Shown here: positions 25,339 to 35,965 of the stretch, in pieces
Layout: each line of letters starts with the position of its first letter
Numbering within the stretch: position 1 is the stretch's first letter
NCBI RefSeq assembly: GCF_028453695.1
Contig: NC_135781.1
Span: forward strand, 32,959,483 to 33,023,482
DNA length: 64,000 nucleotides
Reading direction: 5' to 3'
Source of the DNA: Augochlora pura
Taxonomy: Eukaryota; Arthropoda; Insecta; Hymenoptera; Halictidae
Program-made: the position numbers and the translations under genes
The notes under the pieces: generated by a model
What the model saw: only the letters and a program-made list of their open reading frames with translations
What the model was told of the DNA's origin: nothing
Databases searched by the model: none

Positions 25339-26282
25339 CACCCTCGTTCTCTCTATCTCTCCGTATCACCCTTTCTCCGTCTCTCTCGGTGCACCCCCAA
25401 CCGCGCGCGCGACCACCGAGCCGCCCGGTACTTCGGGGTTGGACGAGACTAGGGCGGTGGTCGTTGAACCAAGTATATAGTCGAGCCGTCTGCGTCGTAC
25501 CGGTTGCGCACAAATGCCCGCCACCGTTCCCGCCGCCGCGCCGCTCCCCCGTCACCACCCCCTCGGCCATTCCCGCGGTTTTCGTCTCTTTCTCTTTTTC
25601 CCCGTTCAATTCGATTCTCTCTTGGTGCCTCGGTCTCTCTTTCCTTTTATTATTTCAACGCGCACGTGTGTGCGCGCGTGTGCGCCCGCGTCTCTTTCTC
25701 TTTTTCCTACAACCCCTTCGACCGGTGCCAGCCCCTCTCCCCGCCGCCGAGTTCCTCCTTCTCTTGGAACTGTCCCCGTCCTTCTCTCTATTGTGTAGTT
25801 TTTTCACCGATCTCTCTCGTTATTTCGAACCCCTTATCTTCCCGATTATCCATCTCGCTTCCCCTTCCTTCCCTCCATCTCTCTCTCTCTCTCTCTCTCG
25901 CTGTCTCTGTATCTACTTCTGCCCTCTATCTCTGATCTGTCTCTGCCCTGTCCTCTGCCCCGCTACCCACCCTTGTAAAGCATTCTCGATCCTCCGCCGG
26001 TCGCCTAACAAATGATTTTCTGTTATTCTTTGCCCGGCGGACGTCGAAGTCCTGGCCATCTTTTCCGTCTCTCCGTTGGTCCGCCAAGCTCGTTTTCCCT
26101 TCTCTTGGCCGGCCTCTTTGCCGTTCTCTCCGGCGTCGCGAACGCTCCCGTCCTCTTCCCACCAGCGTCCCGACCTGCTCTCTCGCCGGCGAACCCGTCC
26201 CCAGGTAGAGCTTCCGAGCGGCCTCCGCGGAGCAACGGGTAAACACGCACGGGGCTGCGACCAGCCACCGACACACGCCATC

Positions 26283-26338
26283 CATGCCACCGATGCCACC
26301 TATGTGCCACCCATACCACCCATACCACCCATACCACC
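26283..26338 (+). repeat. 9-bp repeat CATACCACC / GATGCCACC
   Basis: Six units of the 9-base type CATACCACC or GATGCCACC, giving Met-Pro-Pro or His-Pro-Tyr translations in the three frames. No gene is recognised around it. Confidence 0.8.
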
Positions 26339-27606
26339 AGCAACAGAGAGTCACCCTGGATTCGTGCGCCGGGCTCAGGACAATCCCCACCCACCCCGAG
26401 CCTTCCCGTGCAACGGCAACCCTTTGCCGGTTCCCTGATCTCTTATCGGGACCCGGGCGTTATCGCGTCCTCTGATAAACACTTACCGGCGACCGGATTG
26501 AGAAGCGTACCCTCCTTTTAAACTGAAGCGCCCCGACCCATCCCCTAATGGCCACTAGAAATTCGTTTGACCGTGTACACCTCTACGAGGCTCGAGAACG
26601 TTTATTCGACTTTCGACGCGGCGCCCGGTTGCTCTTCGTTTCCTCGAATAATCGCCCTGAACGCTCTGTAACGCGTGTCCCACCCGCGCGAAAATTTGTG
26701 CTCGTTGAAAATGATGAAGTAGCGGATACGGGAACGATACTCGTAGGTATAACAGAGACTATGATTATAAGAGAACGACGATGTCTAGCTAGACGAGACG
26801 ATCAAAAGCATCGGTCGCGACAGGGTCAACACTCGTTTCGCTCCCGCGGTGCTTCGATCGGTTCAATCGTCGGTAATAACGAATTTACGTGTTCGCCTGG
26901 ATTAAACCGTTCATGGCTCGTTGGTGCACGTGGCGGACCAATAACAAAGCTTACGATAATATTATGAAAATGGACGGACGTGGACGCGCTGATAATAGTG
27001 GCGCGCCGGCCTGTTACATCTCGTTACAAATATTTCTAATAATAGGCAACTTGGTCAATTAGCATCTCTCTCTCGATCTATGGAAACAACGTTCAAAATA
27101 AATTGTTTTTGTGTCCCGGGGTATTATTATTTTTATAGCTCGACCCGTGACCTTTGACGAAAGCGACATCAAAGAATCGAGAGAAAGATGGCGGGACAGT
27201 TGCAAACAATGAAACTGCACGATCGATTAAAAGAAAAGTTGAGGCGTTCCGCGTTCGATCGCGGCGACCACGAAAATCATTGGAAGCAGCGGCGAATAAA
27301 TACAATATCGTCTCGGCGGACGCAGCCTGTTTCGAATGCCCGAAATATTGCGGATGATTCGATCGCAAACAGAAGATGATTCCTCGCGCGTTCATACGTT
27401 GCGCTCAAGTAGTCCCCCTACGAATCAATACCATTACCAGCGTCGGCAACATTGTGTCTCTCGCGTTCAGATGGATGTGTAAACAATCGCGGGAAAAGAG
27501 AGAGAGAGAGAGAAAATGTTTACAAAAGTTCGGCTCTAAATAGGGTGTGAAGCTCGGGACCTGGCTGTGTCGAGGGTGAATTTTATGGGATGTAAAAGCG
27601 GGAGGA

Positions 27607-27622
27607 GGGGGGGGGGGGGGGG
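27607..27622 (+). repeat. Run of 16 G
   Basis: Homopolymer of 16 G in a purine-rich context, the longest G run in the window. Its length may be unreliable in assembly. Confidence 0.85.
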
Positions 27623-29169
27623 CACGGATACGGTTTATACTTTTTCTACGGGGCTGACGCGAAGCGACCAGACATCCCCTGCAGCCTGGCCGGCCAGCCG
27701 AGCGAATCCGAATTTCAACGAGCACGCACGATTCGCCTACGTGGGCGGGGACCGAGACCCCGGTTGCCCGGGCTTAACCCCTTTCGCAGACACTTGTTAT
27801 GCAGGCGGAAACGCAGCACAGAAAGAGTTCTATCTGTCCGCGCAGATTTTGTTTTTAACGGGAGAACCTCTTAAATCCCTTCCATAACAATATAACTATT
27901 CGATGTTCGAGATCAGCAACAATTAAACAACATACGGTATTAGAAAGATAGCGGCACTTTCATCTACGTTTTAAAGCAAGCATGTTGTGTCATAGTTTCA
28001 CTGTACTAGATTCCTTAACTAACAAAATGTTACTATCTCATTTTTACGAAAACGAAATTATAAAAACAAGACTATGTTCTGTTTGCTTCTTTCAATACTT
28101 TATTAGGTGGATGTAGATATTTATGGCGGATCGTGTGCGCCTGCGTTCGAGGTCCATCGATTCCGTTCCACACGACAGTTTGAATTTTTCGCGCTTTGCT
28201 ACATCCGATAAATAGCATTCGAACAGAGTATAAATCGACGACGATAGAAGTTATAAACGAATATGTATGCACGGTGCATGTCATTGATTCGTGCAACTAT
28301 TTCACGATATTGTTTACATAAACGATGTTGCGTGGAACAGTCTAATGATTGTTCGATGCAATTGTTCGTTGTAAAACAATGTTTTGCGTACTTACGTGTT
28401 GTGGCCACGTGATGATGCATTTCCATGCGACGGAAGAAGAAGCTCCTCGACTTTGAATTTCCTGATTAATTGGGATGTTTTTTCACATGTATCGGAATAC
28501 TTGTACGGACGACGATCGATAGTTGTATCGGCATGCTAATTCACAAAAATTTCAACGCACGCTTTGAGGTTATACGTACGAACGATTTTAACTTGTGTAC
28601 CGCACTGATCACGCTACGAATCGTGATCGTATACCGCCGACTAAAATTTCGAATCAATTAATTTGTCTCGGATGCTATATTGTGTTGCGTATTATCGAAG
28701 AATGCGAGCGTCAAGATTCCCGAAAGACAACTGTGCTAGGTATACAATGGCACATTGTTGACGACACCGCGGTCATCCGGTTTTTTCGACACTCTCCGAC
28801 CAACAAAAACAACGAAGGTTCTTCCGCGAATTAGACACCCGGCGATTCCGTATTATACTAATTTCTGAAAAGCTGATCTTATTCTTCTGTACTGTTCATC
28901 AACAGTATGGTCAAATTTCAAATAACAGTTCAAATGGAAAATTACTTATCGGTGGTATCAAGTGTTCGGCATTCATTTATTTTTGAACTATGTATCCCTT
29001 ACCGTAGCAATATTCTTTTTCGCGGTAAACAGAAATTAAATACTGAAAAACAAACAAGCAAATCACATTCAACCGGCTACACAAACTAATTCTAAACTGA
29101 CTGCTTGTTTTAATTCTAATGTCACTACGCGGGAGACCATTGTGACGACCAGTACCGCCAACCCACGAT

Positions 29170-29178
29170 GCGCCACCT
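29170..29178 (-). promoter_or_regulatory. CTCF-core-like AGGTGGCGC (site 1)
   Basis: GCGCCACCT on the + strand, so AGGTGGCGC on the - strand. AGGTGGCGC is the invariant centre of the CTCF site in flies and vertebrates. Flanking bases fit the long consensus only in part. Confidence 0.4.
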
Positions 29179-29421
29179 TTAGTTTGCAACTAGATTGTCG
29201 ATTTTAGTACTGTTTCAAGTTACGCAGGTGGTAAGACTAGTTTTTAAGGGACGCGCTCTAAAGATTAAAAATTATTTTGAGAATGTCAGATGTTAAATTA
29301 CCGCCGAAACGACTCGATGTTTGTTAAAAAGCGACATAAGATTCTAAGTTATAAAAATTTAAGTACTGTATAGATCCAATTTACTCTGCCAGAACCGTTT
29401 CGTCACCCGTTTGCCACTGTG

Positions 29422-29430
29422 GCGCCACCT
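29422..29430 (-). promoter_or_regulatory. CTCF-like site with good flanks (site 2)
   Basis: On the - strand the sequence reads ACACGAGGTGGCGCCA, one base off the long CTCF consensus CCACNAGGTGGCGCCA as I recall it. It is the best of the group. Confidence 0.5.
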
Positions 29431-29836
29431 CGTGTTATCCATTTTAAACGGATTTCTTTTTATGCATGTTTCGCTAGTTTGTACTTACATACATTGTATA
29501 TACATATATATACACAATATTTTTTACATTTGTAGAACCATAAATAAAGCTACAGAATAATTACTCGCACGACAGAGATGACTTCTGCATCTCAAATTTT
29601 CCAGCTATACACCTTTTTTAATAGCTCTGAAACAATAAGAATTTCTAAACTGAATTTACAACGAACAAAGTTTACGCTGAACGAATAAACTACATTATGT
29701 ACATGCATATACTATATGTTTACAAGAAAACGAATTAAAAAAGGGATTTTTACATTCGCAAAGCGACAATTGGAATAAGTCTAATGAGATTTTCAAGTAT
29801 GTGTAGGATTTAACGATGATTGTAGGACAAATCGGA

Positions 29837-29845
29837 GCGCCATCT
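29837..29845 (-). promoter_or_regulatory. CTCF-core-like AGATGGCGC (site 3)
   Basis: GCGCCATCT on the + strand, same orientation as sites 1 and 2, about 165 bases before the putative RBM untranslated-exon donor. Confidence 0.4.
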
Positions 29846-30734
29846 CTAAAATAATTTCCTGACGAAACCCCCACGGACCACGTATGTGCATAATGGAATA
29901 GGTTCGTCTCCTACAGTTGCCGCCATATTGTACGGTAGAAACGAAAGGCGCAACCACGCCATTGTGCACATCACACGATTTCTTATCTGGCTGGAAGAAC
30001 AACGGATAAAGTGAGTAGAAATTCAGCGGAATGATGCACTGCGGCGTAATGTTTATCTATTTCAAGATTTGACATCATCTTGCCAAGATTAGGACAGGTT
30101 GTAACGTCGAACGATACTTTTTAATTACCACCACGATGTTACATTTTCTCTGCGCGGTTCCGAATTCTCTATCAGCACCTTTCGCATTGCTTTGTTTATG
30201 TGTTTTCTTCTTTTCGTTGTACCGATACGATGAAATTTCACATTCCTCGCATTAATATCATTGAAAAGACGTATATTCACGCTATACTACGTTCCATAAA
30301 ATTTCAACCGAAACCTGTCATGTTCAATTCAAACACTTACGTAGAACATCGCATTTTAATTCGCAATTCGCTCTCTAGTTTCTTTGAAAGTACCGATTAA
30401 GTTGCCGAATTTCAATGAAACATAGCGAACGTTGAATTATATTCGACATGATTATCTTTGAATCTATATATATATATATATATATATAAATTTAATAAAA
30501 ACCCTACCAATCTATCGTTTCGTTGTTACATCCTTACCTTATTCTTTATTCTATTTTATTACATTTTACATTACACGGAGCAGTCAGAAACGATTTTTAA
30601 TAATTTATTGATTTGAGTGCTTTTTTTTCTTTCTTCATTTGTAGTAACAAACGTATGAATTGTATTATATATTATTGTATGAATTTGAAGCAATTATTGG
30701 AAATAAAGTGATACTAACAGCTGGTATATTTTAG

Positions 30735-30763
30735 GAATCACTTAAATGAATGGACAACATGTA
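30735..30763 (+). promoter_or_regulatory. Short upstream ORF overlapping the RBM start
   Basis: An ATG at 30746-30748, four bases before the RBM start ATG at 30750, opens a 6-codon frame that ends at TAG 30764-30766. It is out of frame with and overlaps the main start, so scanning ribosomes could initiate at either. Acceptor AG ends at 30734. Confidence 0.4.
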
Positions 30764-33700
30764 TAGTAGCAACATTGACCCGTGGGAGCCGGGCTATGGG
30801 CCTGAAAGGAGAGGACATAATTCCGACTACGAATACCGTAACGATTATGGGAGCAGTAGATCACCGGATTATGGAGAACACCGTGACAATGATCATCGTG
30901 ATAGAGACCATCGTAGTCCAGAGTACAGGAACCATCGTGGAAGAGACAGGGATCGTGAAAGAGACCGCTCAAGGGATAGGAGGGACAGGAGCAGAGATGA
31001 TAGAGACCGTAGTTACAGAGACAGAGAGGATCGCTATGGCAGGCAACGAGACAGAGATTCTGTAGAAAGAGACAGAGATCGCGATCGTGATCGCGACAGA
31101 GACAGAGATCGTTCGAGGAGAGACAGAGATAGGGATAGGGATAGGGATCGTAGAGGAAAACGGGATGACAGAGATCGGGATCGCGATGACGATCATAGCC
31201 GAGAAAGTATGGACTTTGAGCATGACCATGGACGCACCTATGGTTCGTCCATGGAAGGCATCCACTACAAATCTCAGTCCCCAAACAACACCATAATGAT
31301 TCGTGGGCTTGCTCAACACATAACTGAAAATGACGTAGGTTGTCAACTTAGCGGCCCGACATAAGTGGCCGCTAGCGAGCCAGTGTTTGAGAGCATACAT
31401 CACTGTTATTATTATGATGTGTGTATCACAGGTGCGGCAAGACATCCTCAACTGTGGTCTCATGCCAAAGGACATCAGGCTGATTCGTAAAAAGGATACA
31501 GGTAATTATCCCTATTTTCTTTAATTATACCTATCCCCTCTACCTAATATGCAAAATAGCAAATTGCTTTTCATCTCAGCAGGTTGCATTAGATTTGTTT
31601 AGTTTAAGTTAATTATCGCATTATTCAATGGTCATCAAGACAAAAAAAATTGTTTGAAATTCCTAATAATTGTTCAGTCGATTATAGTCCCATAAAACGT
31701 GGACCGAAACTGAATATAGTTTCAAACAATTTTTTTGTTTTATCGGCCGAAGATCTCTGTTAGTAGTACGTTTGTACCAATCCTGCATAATCCAAAATTA
31801 TTGGAGAGATAGAATAACTCTCAATTGAATAAAAATTATTCGTTTGTTGGAGCAAGGTAAGTCAATATCAAATGCAGGAAGAGTATTTAAAGGAAAATCA
31901 GAGCTTCATTATTCATCTTGCAAGGGTGGCGCAAAATATCTGTAGTTACTCTGAATCCTATGTTCCAAATAGTTGAACTGTAAAATTTACCAACCAACTC
32001 TACTCGCTTATGCAACAATTAATTACCTAGACTCTGAAAATAAATGACTGTACTCTATTGTCTGTACTGTATATAAGGCGGTTCTTTTTTTTTATTTTTT
32101 TTTTATAAACATGTTCTAACCGCAGTAAACATTATAAATATTGGTTACCAATATTTTTTTCCAAAAGTTTTGCTGAATTTTTTCGAGGGAATCTCTTTTA
32201 ATATTTCCTCTTGTCTACTTCTGCTAACAAAAATGGGGGGATGGCGAGGGAATGGAAACGGGCGAGGTATTGCATTAAAGTTAAAAAAAAATAAGCATAA
32301 AGAGAATAAAAAGTTACGACAGAGATCCCCTGTCATCCGAGTAGAGAATTCGTTCTGCTGAGCTTTAGGCAAATGGAAATGAAAGCAAGCAACGAAGCGA
32401 AGAAAAATACACTTCGTATCGAAACTCAGTCTGTCAATGGTTGGTGCTGTGATTGCCTGCCCTCTCAGAGTAGAGACACCCAGGCAATACGTGGATTAAC
32501 TTTGGATATGTGTGTATTTGCTCTGTATAGGTGCTTCGCGAGGTTTTGCATTCGTCGAGTTTAACGCGACTCAGGAGGCCGCACGGTGGATGGAGATGAA
32601 ACAGGTAGAAAGAAGTTCAGTCCAGATACCCAACCGATGCGTTATCACGCGTGCCACCGACGCCCCGTGGCGACAAGGCACGGTAACGCAGCCCCCTGGC
32701 CTTCCCCATGGCCATGGCTGCTCAACTATCAAAAAGGCTACTTCAATCTACCGTACCTAATTATTTATCTAGGAGTCCCCACATACTTTGCAGACTTTTC
32801 TTAACTTGCTCTCGCAATTCCGTCTTACATTGGATTTATTAAATTTTCTTGAATTGAGACGAAACTGAAAAAAAATAAACAAAAAAGGCGGTTCCTTCCG
32901 CGCGCGCGCGTGCTTTTTTTAGCCTATCCTCTGTCTGTCATAAAAGTTTGTGGACTAACAATGAAGATCGGAGGAGGGGTCATTCCAATCGTCTTATTCT
33001 TTGCGTAAATTGCATACGTTGTCCGGCATGATGGTTGATTTTTTAACGAGACACACACTGTTTTCCGCTGCGTTCATACGGTTACAAAATACGCTTACAT
33101 TATTTACTTATATTCATCTTAGTTCGCTTCTGTCATTTAACTTTGTTCTCTCGCTCTCTCTCTCTCTTTCTCTATCACACATACATACACCTACACATAC
33201 ATATTCTCTTTCTCGATGCAATTATCGAATACAATTCGTGCATATTTGAAATGAGAATGATAATTTTCTGCACGACTTTCTTTCATTCACGTATGAAATT
33301 ATGTTACTGCAAGCAATCATTGTATGTTTGCTTGTCTTTCCGTGAGAATAAAATTTGTTTGATCGAGTATAAAATTTGAAAAGCAAAAAAAAAAAAAGAA
33401 ACACAGAAATAGAGAGTAAAGAAAGGAAAGTTGTCGCGCATGTACATATAGTCGATCCGCAAGCCGTGTGGAATGGCCCACGTTTATATAAGCCCACGAC
33501 ATATTTTCTTTACTGTTCGTTCGAGACGGAAAGCTATGAAGTAGAAAACTATAATTTCGTCAACCAAGAAGGAAGTTTACGGGTTAACGGAGGCTTTGGG
33601 AGGATGCTGGACGGGATAACACTGAAATTCTCTGTTTCAGGGAGTACTGATGCTGCAGGACCAATATCGTGCCTTGATGCAGTACAGTATACCGAAAGAT

Positions 33701-35965
33701 TGCCATGTAGATAAACCACCAGCAAAGAACACACAAGACTGGCACTGCGTTAAGGTAAATTCATTAACAAATATCTATCCTTTTTATCCTATATAATGCC
33801 GGTAAACACTTCTTATACAATATAAAATGGAATGGTTTAATGTGGATATTTGAGTTATTAAAAATACTTGTGTTGTACTTATAGTGTGGCGCACACAATT
33901 TCAAGAGGCGTGAGACATGTTTTAAATGTTCCGCTTCGAGAGCAGAGAGCGAAGAGGGTGGAGAGGGCAGTGATGAAATTAGTCCTCACCCTACAAATAC
34001 TGTTCTACTTCGAGGACTGGATGTTCTGACAACCGAGGACTCGGTATTGCAGGCAATGAAGAATCTCTCGTCGATGCCTATACGTAGCATACGTATCGGT
34101 CGCGATTCTTTGACAAACACGTCCAGGGGTGTCTGTTATCTAGAAATGGGCAACGTAGTGGACGCCATGTACTTGCATACGGCGCTTACCAAGCAGGGGT
34201 TGGTGGTGGACGGTAGAAAAGTCGAGATCACATACTGCAAGCTTCACCAAATAAACAACACCAACACGTGGAAGGCGAACGACAGTCAACCACAGAGATA
34301 TACGTTAGACGATGTTGCTCAATTGGCAGAGTACAGTGCCAACTTATATGCTAAGACGCCCGCGCAGAAGGCTCACTATCTCCAGTATTATACGCAATAT
34401 TATCAGAATCAAATAATGCAAGGATCTGCTATCACGTTGCCGTCTTTGAACCAGACTGATAGAGTAAACGCGGCGGCGGCCGTAGCACAATCTGCCATAC
34501 AACAGTTGCAAGCGTCGAGGAAGTTAGGTGATGCGGACGAGATGAAGAATAGACCAACGCCCACAGCACCGACCAGTACCTCGTTGGCGAGTGGAAGAGT
34601 GCCTGCTCATGCTGGTGATGGTAAAGTCTACTGTAAGTTCTTATGAAAGAACTAATTTCTTACCATTTCCTATAAACTATTCTATTCAATTTTTACTACT
34701 TGCAGCTGTTCCGGATGTCAGCACCTATCACTACGATGAGTCATCGGGTTACTACTACGACCCGAGTACAGGATTATATTACGATCCCAATTCGCAATAT
34801 TATTATAATAGTCACACACAGCAATTTCTTTATTGGGATGCTGAATCATTTTCATATCAACCGGCAAAGGTAATTAAAAATGTACGTAGCTTACTGAATA
34901 GGAAGTTCATGATTTTAAACGTTTATATTAACTTCAATTTAATAGACAACTACAGCTGTTACACAAGCAACGGGATCTACAACGAGCGGGACTACTATAA
35001 CTGCTACCGCTAGTAGTACAGATACCACGAACACGGTAACCAATCCAGCAACAACTTCGTCGATTACCAGTGCCGCGCAAGAATCGTCTAAAGAAGACGA
35101 CAGTAAAAAGAAGGACAGCAAGCAGGATAAGGTAAAAGTTGCGAAAAAGATAGCAAAGGACATGGAGCGTTGGGCAAAGACGTTGAATCAAAAGAAAGAA
35201 AATGCGAAGAGCAATTGGAACTCCGAGTTTGCTGGTGGTGATGGCAATCAGGGAGTTGGAAGTGGAGCTGCGGACGCGGGATATGCCATATTGGAGAAAA
35301 AATCTCTCGCGAGTTCTTTCCATGAGGACGAAGACCAGAGCGGGAACAATGGCTTGGTCGCTGCCTACGGCGGCGGTAGTGATACAGAGGAGGAAATCGA
35401 GGATGTGCAGCAGGAAGAGAGACAGCACACAGATTGGGCAAAGTTGGCCTGTTTGTTGTGTAAGCGTCAATTTCCGAGCAAGGAAGCATTACTCCGGCAT
35501 CAACAATTGTCAGACCTTCACAAACAGAATTTGGAGAATTGGTATCAAGTTCGCGGCTTGGACCCTAATGACCCGCAACAGAGAAATAACAAATATAGGG
35601 ACCGCGCCAAAGAGAGAAGAGCAAAATATGGAGAACCAGAACCGCCCCAGCCAAATAAGCTGAAGGAGAAATATTTAAAGACTAGAGTCGAGGAGATATC
35701 AGTGTCCTACGAGGAGCCTACGAGAGCTGGCATAGGCTCGGATAACGTTGGCAATAAACTGTTGCAAAAGATGGGATGGAGCGAAGGAATGGGACTTGGG
35801 AAATCAAACCAAGGTAGAACGAGTATCATTGAAGCGGAAAGGAGAGTTCCGACAGCTGGCTTAGGCGCGAAATCATCATCGTACAGCGCATTGCCCGGAG
35901 ACACTTATAAAGATTGTGTAAAGAAAATGATGTACGCACGTTATCAAGAACTGTCCGATACATAA
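30750..35965 (+). CDS. RBM5: RNA-binding protein of the RBM5/RBM10 family (splicing factor)
   Basis: Nuclear alternative-splicing regulator that joins early spliceosomes. Exons: 30750-31334, 31432-31501, 32531-32604, 33641-33754, 33885-34632, 34706-34869, 34946-35965; all GT/AG, in frame, 924 residues (human RBM10 is about 930). Domain order: Arg-Asp/Arg-Ser-rich N-terminus (about residues 40-160); RRM1 (about 178-255, split over exons 1-3; IMIRGLAQHITEND, RGFAFVEF); RanBP2-type zinc finger (DWHC..CGAHNFKRRETCFKC, about 275-300); RRM2 (about 319-395, VLLRGLD); OCRE repeat of Tyr-rich units (about 535-580, SGYYYDPSTGLYYD); C2H2 finger (about 754-777, CLLCKRQF..H); G-patch (about 849-894, LLQKMGWSEGMGLGK). 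This order is diagnostic. RBM5 and RBM10 are paralogs in vertebrates; insects usually have one, so I give no finer name. Convergent with bre-4. Confidence 0.95.
30940..31200 (+). repeat. Arg-Asp dipeptide repeat in RBM exon 1
   Basis: GACAGAGATCGX-type 6- and 12-base units encode alternating Arg and Asp (with Arg-Ser and Glu interruptions). The minus strand of it gives a spurious 180-codon frame. Such RD/RE domains are normal in splicing factors. Confidence 0.85.
31640..31740. repeat. Inverted repeat in RBM intron 2
   Basis: ACAAAAAAAATTGTTTGAAA at 31640-31659 is mirrored by TTTCAAACAATTTTTTTGT at 31720-31738, one T shorter. Arms of about 19 bases enclose a loop of about 60 bases, so the pre-mRNA could form a hairpin. 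Confidence 0.6.

Larger units (their letters stand above)
22644..28000. other. GC-rich non-coding stretch, no recognised gene
   Basis: After the CCP6 stop comes a TTCGAAAC-type array (22706-22775), then CpG-rich DNA with several low-complexity blocks: a TAGAGTACAGAG-type repeat near 24040-24122, CT and TA microsatellites (24617-24904), a long CT tract (25285-25335), and a CATACCACC repeat (26283-26338). Pyrimidine-rich frames of up to 276 codons around 24371-26015 are repeat translations. Runs of 13 and 16 G lie at 22212-22224 and 27607-27622. No exon is supported. Confidence 0.55.
28001..30734. other. AT-rich intergenic stretch and 5-prime region of the RBM gene
   Basis: Composition becomes AT-rich near 28 kb and no coding exon is seen. 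CTCF-core-like motifs cluster at 29170-29845. A donor-like AAAGTGAGT near 30008-30016 could end an untranslated first exon that splices to the acceptor TTTTAG at 30729-30734, just before the RBM coding start; this is inference. A (TA)n run lies at 30465-30488. Confidence 0.5.

Noticed and set aside
25185..26015. 276-codon hydrophobic + frame
   Set aside because: It is the translation of a long pyrimidine-rich stretch; overlapping frames in the other phases are equally open.
30742..31284. 180-codon minus-strand frame
   Set aside because: Antisense shadow of the Arg-Asp repeat in RBM exon 1.
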